From the NCBI GenBank assembly GCA_040222275.1, contig JAVKDJ010000021.1, positions 1-64,000 on the forward strand: a stretch of DNA of 64,000 nt. Direction: 5' to 3'. This document shows, piece by piece, positions 8,093 through 16,358 of the stretch. The DNA is from CAXBNB01 sp040222275 (GTDB lineage Bacteria > Bacteroidota > Bacteroidia > Cytophagales > Cyclobacteriaceae). The first letter of the stretch is position 1. Every line of letters begins with the position of its first letter. Below the pieces are notes generated by a model, which saw nothing but the letters and a program-made list of their open reading frames with translations, had not been told where the DNA came from and did no database searches. Position numbers and translations under genes: made by a program.

Positions 8093-8923
8093 TTAAATAC
8101 TATAAAAATCCATTGCGTTTGCACCTAATATGCCCGCTTTTTCTGGTGCAGAAAAACCGGCAATATATCGGTCTATAATTCCCTTCACATCACCGTAGCT
8201 ACCGGAGAGCAGGCACACGGGCCAATCGGATCCATACATCACCCTGTCTGTACCGAAGGCTTCTAAAACCTCATCCAGATATGGCACGAAATCATCGTAC
8301 TGCCAGCTATTCCAACTGGCCTCAGTTACCATCCCGGAAAGTTTACAGTAGGTGTTCTCGTTTTTGGCTATATCGGACATATAAGTCTTCCATACATAGC
8401 TATCCCCTCTGGCTATATTGGGTTTGGCCAGGTGGTCTATCACAAATTTTTGGTGGGGAAATTGCTTCACCAACTTCAGTGCAGCCGAAAGCTGTGAAGG
8501 GTAAATGAGTATATCATACGTAAACCCATATTTCTCCAATAGGCCAATCCCCCTCTGAAAGGCCCTACCCAGCATAAAATCCACATCGGGTTCAGCCTGC
8601 ACCACATGCCTGAAACCTTTCAGTTTTTCTTTCTTAGTGGCAAAGTAGGCCAACCTGTCTTCTACATTTTCAGCCCGTAAATCTACCCAGCCTACCACTG
8701 CTTTGATGATGTCATTGTCAGCAGCAAGTTTCAGCAAAAACTCCGTTTCTTCCTCTGATTGGTCTGCCTGTACGGCCACACTACCATCTACACCATTGCT
8801 GGTTATCTCCTTTTTGAGGTCATTGGGCAAAAAATCCCTTTTGAGAACGGCCATCTTGTCATTGATCCACGAATGCCTTTTGGGGCTATATCGCCAAAAA
8901 TGTTGGTGTGAATCAATTTTCAT
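8093..8923 (-). CDS. Amidohydrolase of the L-fuconolactonase/L-rhamnonolactonase type
   Basis: A 276-residue COG3618 amidohydrolase, full length for the family. IDSHQHFW (His6, His8) supplies the first metal-site motif, KFVIDHLAKP the next His, and MYGSDWPVC the catalytic Asp; YCKLSGM is a further family signature. These enzymes open sugar-acid lactones, for example L-fucono-1,5-lactone or L-galactono-lactone. It lies between uxaB (51 bp upstream) and the SDR gene (16 bp downstream). The pairing of SDR, lactonase and FucP argues for an L-galacto-configured substrate. Confidence 0.85.
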   Translation of the reverse strand: MKIDSHQHFWRYSPKRHSWINDKMAVLKRDFLPNDLKKEITSNGVDGSVAVQADQSEEETEFLLKLAADNDIIKAVVGWVDLRAENVEDRLAYFATKKEKLKGFRHVVQAEPDVDFMLGRAFQRGIGLLEKYGFTYDILIYPSQLSAALKLVKQFPHQKFVIDHLAKPNIARGDSYVWKTYMSDIAKNENTYCKLSGMVTEASWNSWQYDDFVPYLDEVLEAFGTDRVMYGSDWPVCLLSGSYGDVKGIIDRYIAGFSAPEKAGILGANAMDFYSI

Positions 8924-8974
8924 ACTAGGGACGATAGGTTGGTCGGGCTATTTTTTGTACTTATCAGTGTTTGG

Positions 8975-10438
8975 TTAACTCAAAACTTTTGGCTTCAGCA
9001 CATCCCTCATACCATGCTGAAGTATGTCCCCCAGGTTTAGGGCAGTCTTTTCTACCAGATCTGCAACTTTCGTCAAATCCTGTCCCCAGAAATTCGTGTT
9101 GGACAGCACCGCCTCTACAAGTTGCTGCAATGCCACTTCCGATCCATCGCAGGCAGTCCATTGCTTATTAAAGAAGTCCAATATATCCTGGTCATCGTTC
9201 AGGGCTATGGTTTTGCCATTGAGTTCACCTTTGTAGAAACCAATCAATGATGCCAAAGAAAAAACCAGTTTTTCAGGCAGTGCATTCTTTCTTTTTTGAT
9301 ACTCTAAAATGGAAGGTAATACCCTTGTTTTGAATTTAGAAATCGAGTTGAGGGAAATGCTCATTAAGGCATGTACCAGGTAGGGGTTTCTAAATCTATC
9401 CAGCACATCATTGGCAAACGACTTCAACTCCTCTTCCGGAAGATCCAATGTTGGGCATATTTCATCAAAAATGACATCCTTAACGAATTGGCCGGTTACG
9501 GCATCTTCTACAGCCTCACGCACTGTTTCGATACCATATAAATATGCCACTGGTACCATAGAGGTATGAGCACCGTTCAGTATCCTTACCTTTCGGGTCC
9601 TGTATGGCTCCATATTGTCTGTGAATACCACATTGAGCCCAATTTTTTCCGAAGGAAATTCATTGCGGACGCTTTCAGGGCCTTCTATCACCCACAGATG
9701 GAATTGCTCTCCTTCCACCACCAACTGGTCCTGATATCCCAACTCTTCGGTAATGGCCTCCATTTTGGACTTAGGGTAGCCCGGCACAATCCTGTCCACC
9801 AGGGTATTGCAGAATATGTTGTCATTCACCAACCACTGGGTAAAGTCATCACCCAAGGCCCATTCTTCAGCATATTGCAGCATGATTCGTTTGAGGTTGT
9901 CCCCGTTCCTGTCTATCAGTTCGCAGGGGATAAATATCAACCCCTTTGAGCTATCTCCATTAAAAGTTTTGAACCGGCGGTGCAATAATGCGGTCAGTTT
10001 CGCCGGAAAACTTTTGGCAGGAGCATCCTCCAGCTTGTCACCAGCATGGTGGCTGATCCCTGCTTCCGTTGTATTGGATAATACAAACCTCAGATCGGGA
10101 TTGTCAGCTATGGCCAGGTAGCTGTCATAATTTTGATAGGGATTTAATCCGCGCTGTATGCAGTCGACCACTTCATGCTCGCTGATGGCTTCTCCGTTCT
10201 TGATACCGTTGAGATACAAAGTATAGAGGCCTTCCTGTTCATTCAGCATTTGTACCAGGCCCTGATCAATAGGCTGTACCGCTACCACACCGGCATCAAA
10301 TCCCGACTCTTTGTTCATCTTATGGATCATCCAGTTGGCAAATGCCCTTAGGAAATTTCCCTCACCAAACTGTAGTATCCTCTCCGGATATGTTGGCACC
10401 TGTACTGCCGATCTATTTAATTTTTTCAATTCTGACAT
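8975..10438 (-). CDS. uxaB: Tagaturonate reductase (altronate oxidoreductase)
   Basis: A 487-residue protein of the mannitol dehydrogenase/UxaB family. The N-terminus has the NAD-binding motif ILQFGEGNFLRAF, with VVAVQPIDQG downstream. The C-terminal domain carries KVRILNGAHTSMVP, whose Lys, Asn and His are the conserved active-site set, and RFRNPYLVHALMSISLNS. It reduces D-tagaturonate to D-altronate with NADH. It starts 18 bp after uxaA. No uronate isomerase (UxaC) is in the operon, so tagaturonate must be made another way, here probably by the LgoD-like dehydrogenase. Confidence 0.92.
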   Translation of the reverse strand: MSELKKLNRSAVQVPTYPERILQFGEGNFLRAFANWMIHKMNKESGFDAGVVAVQPIDQGLVQMLNEQEGLYTLYLNGIKNGEAISEHEVVDCIQRGLNPYQNYDSYLAIADNPDLRFVLSNTTEAGISHHAGDKLEDAPAKSFPAKLTALLHRRFKTFNGDSSKGLIFIPCELIDRNGDNLKRIMLQYAEEWALGDDFTQWLVNDNIFCNTLVDRIVPGYPKSKMEAITEELGYQDQLVVEGEQFHLWVIEGPESVRNEFPSEKIGLNVVFTDNMEPYRTRKVRILNGAHTSMVPVAYLYGIETVREAVEDAVTGQFVKDVIFDEICPTLDLPEEELKSFANDVLDRFRNPYLVHALMSISLNSISKFKTRVLPSILEYQKRKNALPEKLVFSLASLIGFYKGELNGKTIALNDDQDILDFFNKQWTACDGSEVALQQLVEAVLSNTNFWGQDLTKVADLVEKTALNLGDILQHGMRDVLKPKVLS

Positions 10439-10456
10439 GTCAATTCTTTTTTTAAT

Positions 10457-12109
10457 TTATAGTGATATCCCCCTTTTCCATGGAATGAAATCATTTTGAC
10501 CAAGCTTCACAGCTTTCGGGATTTCTTCCCCACTCGCCACTCTAATCACATGATCCAAAATTTCTTCTCCCATTTCTTCGATCGTTTTTTCTCCACTGAT
10601 CACGCCACCAGTGTTGATATCGATCACATCTTTCATTTTCTCCGACAGTTTGTGGTTGCTGGATACTTTCAAGACCGGAACAATGGGGTTGCCAGTAGGT
10701 GTGCCCAGGCCGGTTGTAAACAATATGACATTGGCCCCCGAGCCCGCCAACCCGGTTGTGCTTTCCACGTCATTTCCTGGTGTGCAGAGCAAGTTGAGTC
10801 CTGGCTCGGTCACTTTCTCAGTATAGTCAAGAACTGCCGTCACCGGTGAAGTACCTCCCTTTTTGGCTGCACCTGCCGATTTCATCGCATCGGTGATCAG
10901 TCCATCCTTGATATTGCCGGGTGAAGGATTGTTTTTAAACCCAGAACCAACTGCAATGGCCTTGTCTCCATATACTTTCATAATGGAAGCAAAACGCTCT
11001 GCATCTTCCTTTTTCACACACCTGTTGATCAGGTCTTGCTCCACTCCATTCAATTCTGGGAATTCCGAGAGCACTGGCGATCCTCCACAAGCTGCCAACA
11101 AATCTGAAGCATAGCCCAGGCTTGGGTTGGCAGATATGCCGGAAAAACCATCGGAAGCCCCACACTCCAATCCCATCACCAGCTTGCTGATGGGTGCTGG
11201 CTTCCGTTCTATTTTGTTGGCTTCAGTCAGTCCCACAAAAGTCTGTTTCACCGCATTTTCGATAAAATCCCTTTCACTGGCGCTTTGTTGCTGCTCCAAT
11301 ATGTACAATGGTTTGGAAAAATTGGGGTCGTTTTTCTTAATAGCCTCTTCCAAAATCCTACTTTCTGCATTTTGACAACCAAGGCTCAATACGGTAGCAC
11401 CTGCCACATTAGGGTTGGTCACATAGCCTGCCAGCAGGTGGCAGAGGGTCTCGGCATCCTGTCGTGTGCCTCCACAACCTCCTTCATGGCGTAAAAATTT
11501 CACCCCGTCCACATTGGGGAACACCCTGTTTTTGGACAGCTCCTCCTGTGTGGTGGTGATCTTGGTGGTCAGTAGGGTTTCTGCTGTTGCGCCAGCCTTA
11601 TATTGTGCCACCAATGCCTGGGTATCTACGGTAAACTCCTTTTTGGAAGTGTAGCCCAACGTTTCCGACAGAGCAGTTTGCATCACTTCCACGTTTCTGT
11701 TTTCGCAAAACACCAGTGGAAACACCAGCCAGTAGTTGGCCGTACCCACGCTACCATCTGCTCTGTGGTAGCCGTTGAAAGTCCTTTCTTTCCATTTGGA
11801 TACATCCGGTGCTTTCCAAACAAAGTCGGCATTCTGGCCTGAATATTCAGTAGATGCATGCTCCACGTTATCTATCGTGATCGCCATGCCTTGGGCTATC
11901 GGCTTTGTGGCTACCCCTACCAGCACTCCATACATGTATATCTGCTCGCCTACTTTAAAATCGTGTAGTGAAAATTTATGCTTGGCCTGGATATCCTGCT
12001 TGAGCACCACCTTTGTGCCTTGCACTTGATGTTCATCGCCCGCACGAAGGTCTTTCAGCGCAGCTATGATGTTGTCATCCGGGTGGATTTGTATAATACT
12101 TTTCGACAT
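10457..12109 (-). CDS. uxaA: Altronate dehydratase
   Basis: A 550-residue full-length UxaA. The first 85 residues form the SAF domain (IIQIHPDDNIIAALKDLRAG through VGEQIYMYGVLVGVA). The large C-terminal domain has family motifs FLRHEGGCGGTRQDAETLC, LSLGCQNAES, GLECGASDGFSGISANP and STTGLAGSGANVILFTTG, with the cysteines expected of the iron-dependent dehydratases. It converts D-altronate to 2-keto-3-deoxy-D-gluconate. It is 41 bp after the LgoD-like gene and 18 bp before uxaB, in one operon. The KDG kinase and aldolase needed next are not in the window. Confidence 0.92.
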   Translation of the reverse strand: MSKSIIQIHPDDNIIAALKDLRAGDEHQVQGTKVVLKQDIQAKHKFSLHDFKVGEQIYMYGVLVGVATKPIAQGMAITIDNVEHASTEYSGQNADFVWKAPDVSKWKERTFNGYHRADGSVGTANYWLVFPLVFCENRNVEVMQTALSETLGYTSKKEFTVDTQALVAQYKAGATAETLLTTKITTTQEELSKNRVFPNVDGVKFLRHEGGCGGTRQDAETLCHLLAGYVTNPNVAGATVLSLGCQNAESRILEEAIKKNDPNFSKPLYILEQQQSASERDFIENAVKQTFVGLTEANKIERKPAPISKLVMGLECGASDGFSGISANPSLGYASDLLAACGGSPVLSEFPELNGVEQDLINRCVKKEDAERFASIMKVYGDKAIAVGSGFKNNPSPGNIKDGLITDAMKSAGAAKKGGTSPVTAVLDYTEKVTEPGLNLLCTPGNDVESTTGLAGSGANVILFTTGLGTPTGNPIVPVLKVSSNHKLSEKMKDVIDINTGGVISGEKTIEEMGEEILDHVIRVASGEEIPKAVKLGQNDFIPWKRGISL

Positions 12110-12149
12110 TTTTTTCTTTTTTTAGGATAATGATAGTGAAAATCTTGGA

Positions 12150-13163
12150 TTAAAAATCTACCGTGGCTTTGATCACCCCGGTTTCCGGTTTCAGCCAACT
12201 GTCGAAATGTTCTATCATTTGGGTAAAATCAACATTGTGGGTAATGAAGGAGGATACAGGAAACTGCCCGCCTTCCAGTACTGAAACTACATGGCTGAAA
12301 TCTTCGAAAGTGGCATTTCTGCTACACATGATGGTTGTTTCTTTGGCATGGATGGCCGGGTGAGTAAAGGTCAATTCTCCTTTCGACAAGCCTACCAATA
12401 CGTACCTGCCGCCATGCGACATGTATTGTGGCCCGGATTCAAGTGCCCCTTTGTGGCCAGTGGCATCAAATACGACGGTGGCCATGTCCCCATTGGTGAT
12501 TTCCTCTACGGCCTTAAGGGGATCTCTGCCTACGTTCACCAAATGGTCAACGCCTATTTCATTTTTTGCATATTCCAGGCGCTGGTCGTTCATGTCCATG
12601 GCTATTACCTTCGCCCCGGCTATTTGGGCCAGTTTCATCATGCCTATACCTATAGGCCCGCACCCAATCACCACGACAGTTTCCCCTGGCTTTACATCAG
12701 CCCTCCTGATGGCATGGGCACCAATGGCCAATGGCTCTACTATAGCCATCTCGTCATCGGATAGGTTTCCTGCGGGTAGCAGTATATTTTGGGGAACAGA
12801 AATATACTCCTGCATACCTCCATCCCCATGGATACCCAATACCGATATATTGGTGCAGCAGTTGGTCTTTCCGTTTCTACAGGCAATACATTTCTGACAA
12901 CTCACATATGGCATCACGATGACATTGTCGCCTGCTTTCAAGCCCTGCTCATTGTCATCAATTTCCACGATTTGGGTAGCCAACTCATGTCCTAAAATCC
13001 TGGGATAGGTAAAGAAAGCCTGGTTGCCCGCATAGGCGTGTAAATCAGTTCCGCAGATGCCTACTTTTTTCACTTTTAATAGAGCTTCTCCACTTTTTCT
13101 TACCGGGGCTTCTTTTTCCTTCAACTCAAATTGGCCCGGTTTCTCACATACTATATATTTCAT
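12150..13163 (-). CDS. lgoD: Zinc alcohol dehydrogenase, LgoD-like L-galactonate 5-dehydrogenase
   Basis: A 337-residue medium-chain dehydrogenase. VGICGTDLHAYAGNQAFF (Cys37) and GHE (His59-Glu60) give the catalytic zinc site, and Cys89, 92, 95 and 103 the structural zinc site. VVVIGCGPIGIG is the Rossmann loop. The segment around Cys37 and the tail KETTIMCSRNATFEDF closely match my memory of E. coli LgoD (YjjN), which oxidises L-galactonate to D-tagaturonate. It is the first structural gene, directly before uxaA and uxaB, exactly the enzymes that use tagaturonate. A generic sorbitol-type dehydrogenase is the alternative. Confidence 0.78.
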   Translation of the reverse strand: MKYIVCEKPGQFELKEKEAPVRKSGEALLKVKKVGICGTDLHAYAGNQAFFTYPRILGHELATQIVEIDDNEQGLKAGDNVIVMPYVSCQKCIACRNGKTNCCTNISVLGIHGDGGMQEYISVPQNILLPAGNLSDDEMAIVEPLAIGAHAIRRADVKPGETVVVIGCGPIGIGMMKLAQIAGAKVIAMDMNDQRLEYAKNEIGVDHLVNVGRDPLKAVEEITNGDMATVVFDATGHKGALESGPQYMSHGGRYVLVGLSKGELTFTHPAIHAKETTIMCSRNATFEDFSHVVSVLEGGQFPVSSFITHNVDFTQMIEHFDSWLKPETGVIKATVDF

Positions 13164-13382
13164 CTATTTATTTTTTGGGGGAAACACAAGACAATAACTC
13201 CTTCACTGCCCTGATTTCCATGTATAAGGTTTTCCAATTAATCTTACAAAAGTGGTTCAAGAAGGCATATCAGGCTACCAATATTCCCACTCATGCTAAT
13301 ACTATTTTATCTCTAAAATAATTTTAATGATTAATTCGGAATAAATACAATGCAAAAATGAACCTGGCTTGTAGAACACTCC

Positions 13383-13456
13383 AACCTGAACTCAACTAAT
13401 AAATACACGTCATTCCTTGCGTTAAGGGTACCTTTTTAGTCGAGTTAGTTCAGGTT
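13383..13456. promoter_or_regulatory. Inverted repeat in the leader of the L-sugar operon
   Basis: The 342-bp gap between the AraC-type gene and lgoD holds no gene. It contains a perfect 10-bp inverted repeat, AACCTGAACT (13383-13392) and AGTTCAGGTT (13447-13456), with related CAACTA/TAGTCGAGTT sequence on the inner sides. The arms lie about 220-290 bp upstream of the lgoD start. They could be two half-sites for the adjacent AraC regulator acting through a loop, or the terminator region of that regulator. Confidence 0.4.
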
Positions 13457-13505
13457 ACCAACAATTTGTAGTGGGCCATTCCAGCACCTGACAGCAACAA
13501 CGCTA

Positions 13506-14417
13506 CTACTCCACCCTCGTAGGCAGGGGCATTTTACGGTCGTTGGCTTTGCCTGTGTTGTGGATGCGCATGTATTCTGATGGTGAAAGCTTCATGATGT
13601 TCTTAAACTGCCTGTTGAAGTTTGACAGGTTATTGAAACCCGACTCATAGCAGACCCTGGCGATTTGGTATTTGTTTTCGATAAGTAGCCGACAGGCGTA
13701 TCCCACACGGATTTCACTCACATATTGAGAGAAAGTTTTGCTGTTGACCCTTTTGAAATACCTGCTGAAGGAAGAGGCCGTCATGTTTACGATTTCGGCT
13801 ATTTCCTCCAACTTGATCTGCTTTTTAAAATTGTGCATGACAAAATGGTACACACCATCCAGTTGCCTCTTGTCCGATTGTTCAAAGTCATTGAGGAACC
13901 CTGCACTGGACAGCAACTCGTATTGCTTTTCACCGGCGAGCAATTTCAGTATTCTTACCAACCACAAGACCCTGTCAAATTCGTTGCTCGCTTCCATTTG
14001 CCTGATCATATCCACAATGAGCTCTTTGCTGTCTCCAAGGAAATTGATGCCCTGGGCCGATCGTTTCAGGAGTTCCCTGATGGGGGCCATCTCTGGCATT
14101 TGAAAAAAATCCGAACCGGCAAAATCTTCCCTGAAGTGGATCACATAGGCTTCTGCGGTGAGTTTTGAGTTTTTCTCAAAATAAACATCATCATTCAGCC
14201 ACATGTGGGGCAGGTTTTTGCCTACCAGGATTACCTCTCCCGGTTTAAATTTGGAAATGTTGTCACCCATGAAGCGGGTGCCGGTACTTTTTTGCTGTAC
14301 AAGCAGTTCCAGTTCCGGGTGGTAGTGCCACACCTTCAGGTAGTGCGGCAGGTTGTGGTAATCAAAAGAAAAAGACCTGTTGGAAAGGTTGCTCTTATCG
14401 ATAAAGTATGGCTTCAT
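13506..14417 (-). CDS. AraC-family regulator with cupin sensor domain
   Basis: A 303-residue regulator. The N-terminal half is a cupin-like ligand domain (HYHPELELLVQQKSTGTRFMG, then KPGEVILVGKNLPHMW). Residues about 195-290 form the double helix-turn-helix: KLEEIAEIVNMTASSFSRYF and YQIARVCYESGFNNLSNFNRQF followed by SPSEYMR. It lies upstream on the same strand as the L-galactose/L-fucose genes, 342 bp from lgoD, and is the likely sugar-responsive activator of that operon. The ligand is inferred from position only. Confidence 0.88.
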   Translation of the reverse strand: MKPYFIDKSNLSNRSFSFDYHNLPHYLKVWHYHPELELLVQQKSTGTRFMGDNISKFKPGEVILVGKNLPHMWLNDDVYFEKNSKLTAEAYVIHFREDFAGSDFFQMPEMAPIRELLKRSAQGINFLGDSKELIVDMIRQMEASNEFDRVLWLVRILKLLAGEKQYELLSSAGFLNDFEQSDKRQLDGVYHFVMHNFKKQIKLEEIAEIVNMTASSFSRYFKRVNSKTFSQYVSEIRVGYACRLLIENKYQIARVCYESGFNNLSNFNRQFKNIMKLSPSEYMRIHNTGKANDRKMPLPTRVE

Positions 14418-14480
14418 TCACAAACTGATCTGATTAGAATCGTAAAGTTACTGGTTTTTTGGAGTGAGAAGAAATAGTCC

Positions 14481-14510
14481 ATGGACGATAGACAATGGAC
14501 GATGGACAAC
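14481..14510. repeat. Short tandem-like ATGGACGAT repeat
   Basis: ATGGACGAT occurs at 14481-14489 and 14495-14503, separated and followed by AGACA/GGACA. The element lies in the gap between the HigBA module and the AraC gene. Similar short runs are frequent between genes in Bacteroidota; no function can be assigned. Confidence 0.4.
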
Positions 14511-14609
14511 ATTCGGTCACAAAATATAACTGCGCCTTATCCTGAAGAGCCTACTGCCCTCCTTCAATCACTCAATAAGAAGCTAATTGAGAAGCATGCC
14601 AAATACCCG

Positions 14610-14966
14610 TTAGTATTCGGTCAACAAGGATTCATATGGAATTTTTAATTTCTCATGTAAATTTCTAATCATTTTGAGTGTCAACTTTCGTTTCCGACTA
14701 AAAATTTCTGAGACCCGGCTTTTATACCCAAGAACTTGAGCCAAATCTTTTTTGCTCATTTCCATTTGTTCCATTCTGAATTTAATGGCCGCAATTGGAT
14801 CAGGTGCTTCTATGGGGAAATGCTCGTCTTCGTATTTTTCAATTAGAATGGAAAGAACTTCGGCCTCATCTCCTTCCCTGGAATTAACTGGGGCATGGAA
14901 TATTTTTTCGAGCCTTTTTAGTGCTCGATTATAATCCTCTTCGGTTTTAATTACTTTAATGTCCAT
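14610..14966 (-). CDS. higA: HigA-type antitoxin (XRE family)
   Basis: A 118-residue antitoxin. The N-terminal 60 residues are acidic and helical (toxin-neutralising). Residues about 60-115 are an XRE-type helix-turn-helix (MSKKDLAQVLGYKSRVSEIFSRKRKLTLKMI) with the HigA-like ending KIPYESLL. It follows the higB-like toxin gene by only 3 bp, the toxin-first order typical of higBA. It should bind and neutralise the toxin and repress the operon at the palindromes upstream. Confidence 0.88.
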   Translation of the reverse strand: MDIKVIKTEEDYNRALKRLEKIFHAPVNSREGDEAEVLSILIEKYEDEHFPIEAPDPIAAIKFRMEQMEMSKKDLAQVLGYKSRVSEIFSRKRKLTLKMIRNLHEKLKIPYESLLTEY

Positions 14967-14969
14967 AAT

Positions 14970-15263
14970 TCAAATTGTATTCGCATCTATTTTGTCATAA
15001 TCGGTATGTGTCCCAATAAATCGAATAAACACCCATTGCCTTAAGTAGTTAATGTCAACCATCAACCTATACTTGTTGCCGCATATATCAAAAACTACTC
15101 GACCACCTTTGAGTATGCTGGCCCTGGCATATTCTTCCTTTATGTCAGTCGGGTTCTTCCATTTTGCTCTTGAAGCTTCTTTATACCATGTCTTTAATTG
15201 CTCCTCTGCATCAGCATACTTTTCCCAGAAATCACGAAGCATCTTTTTAGCGACTACTCTCAT
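14970..15263 (-). CDS. higB: HigB-type mRNA interferase toxin
   Basis: A 97-residue toxin of the HigB family (RelE superfamily fold). The pattern LRDFWEKYADAEEQLKTWYKEA, then DIKEEYARASILKGGRVVFDICGNKYRLMVDINY and VFIRFIGTHTDYDKID, is diagnostic; the basic/His residues in the last segment lie where the catalytic site is expected. It is first in the operon. HigB toxins cut mRNA on the ribosome. Local base composition is slightly more AT-rich than the flanking operons, consistent with mobility. Confidence 0.9.
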   Translation of the reverse strand: MRVVAKKMLRDFWEKYADAEEQLKTWYKEASRAKWKNPTDIKEEYARASILKGGRVVFDICGNKYRLMVDINYLRQWVFIRFIGTHTDYDKIDANTI

Positions 15264-15311
15264 TTGTCAGACAAACTGTTGCAAAGATACAAAGAGTTAC
15301 CAATTTGGTAA
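15263..15311 (-). promoter_or_regulatory. higBA promoter with two palindromes
   Basis: The leader contains TATCTTTGC on the minus strand (15281-15289), matching the Bacteroidota -7 box TAnnTTTG. A perfect palindrome TTACCAA-T-TTGGTAA (15297-15311) lies just upstream and TTTGTC-A-GACAAA (15263-15275) covers the region between promoter and start codon. Both are good candidates for HigA/HigBA autoregulatory sites. A near copy of the first palindrome recurs at 53311-53325. Confidence 0.65.
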
Positions 15312-15324
15312 TTATTGAAAAAGA

Positions 15325-16269
15325 TTATTTAGTAGCCTTCTCAGTTCGCTCATTCTCCCTTTCCAACCAATTCGCAAACATGTCCGTCCAGGCATTAAGT
15401 GATTTATTGTTCAAAGCCATTGAGTAGCCATGTCCGCCTTTTGGGAAGAGGTGCATTTCTGCTTCAACACCCTTCTCCCTTAGTGCCTGGTAAAACATGA
15501 GGCTGTTTTCAACCGGCACGCCATTGTCGTCCTGTGAATGCACAAGAAACGTAGGCGGTGTGTTTTCCTTTACTTGCAATTCATTGGAAAATTCGTTGAT
15601 GAGTTCGGCTGATGGATTCAGTCCCAACAGGCTGTTTCTCGACCCCTCGTGTACATGTGGAAAGTTCATGGAAATGACAGGGTAGATCAGTGCCATGAAA
15701 TTTGGCCTGGCGCTAATCATATTGATCAAATCGCTGGATTCGAAGAGTTTATCATCGAAGTGTGTCCCCAAAGTAGATGCCAGGTGACCTCCGGCCGAGA
15801 AACCCATCACCCCTACTTTTTCCTTGTCTATATTCCATTTTTCGGAATTGTACCTTACCACACGAATAGCCCTTTGGGCATCAATCAGTGGCGACTTGTA
15901 GGAAACCACATTAGACTTGGAGTCCGGCAACCTGTATTTTAGTACGATACCGGCTATCCCCCTTGCGTTCAACCATTTGGCAATATCGGTACCTTCCCAA
16001 TCGTAAGCCAATATCCTGTAGCCACCACCCGGGCATATCACCACCGCCTGACCTGTAGCAGCTTTTTTTGCCGGCAGATACACTTCTATCGTTGGGTTTT
16101 GAACCTTGGATATCCGCACAATGTCTGTTTCTACGCTGGCTTCCTTTTCATCGGTTTTTCTATAATTGGGCATATCGCTTCCCCATAAGGGCAGTACAAA
16201 ACTTTGTGCGTGTACATCGTTCATAATCGCAAAGGCAAAAAAGAAGGCTATGTATTTCATTTTATCCAT
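15325..16269 (-). CDS. Secreted alpha/beta-hydrolase (acetylxylan-esterase-like)
   Basis: A 314-residue protein with a signal peptide (cleavage after DVHAQ). It is an alpha/beta hydrolase of the BD-FAE/endo-1,4-beta-xylanase-B-like esterase group: oxyanion loop CPGGGY (79-84), nucleophile Ser158 in GFSAGG, Asp247 in HSQDD and His280 in KGGHGYS complete the triad. Such periplasmic esterases usually remove acetyl groups from plant or algal glycans. Its stop is 56 bp from the phosphotriesterase-like gene's region and it lies just upstream of higBA. Substrate not determinable. Confidence 0.82.
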   Translation of the reverse strand: MDKMKYIAFFFAFAIMNDVHAQSFVLPLWGSDMPNYRKTDEKEASVETDIVRISKVQNPTIEVYLPAKKAATGQAVVICPGGGYRILAYDWEGTDIAKWLNARGIAGIVLKYRLPDSKSNVVSYKSPLIDAQRAIRVVRYNSEKWNIDKEKVGVMGFSAGGHLASTLGTHFDDKLFESSDLINMISARPNFMALIYPVISMNFPHVHEGSRNSLLGLNPSAELINEFSNELQVKENTPPTFLVHSQDDNGVPVENSLMFYQALREKGVEAEMHLFPKGGHGYSMALNNKSLNAWTDMFANWLERENERTEKATK

Positions 16270-16358
16270 GGTTCATTGTATTCTGAGCAACATGTTCTAA
16301 AGATTGATTGGCCCAGGTTTTTTTTTGGCAAAATAATAAAAAATACCGACCAGTAGCA

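Noticed and set aside
8975..10438. Mannitol dehydrogenase instead of UxaB
   Set aside because: Same superfamily, but the adjacency to uxaA and the LgoD-like gene and the family motifs favour tagaturonate reductase.
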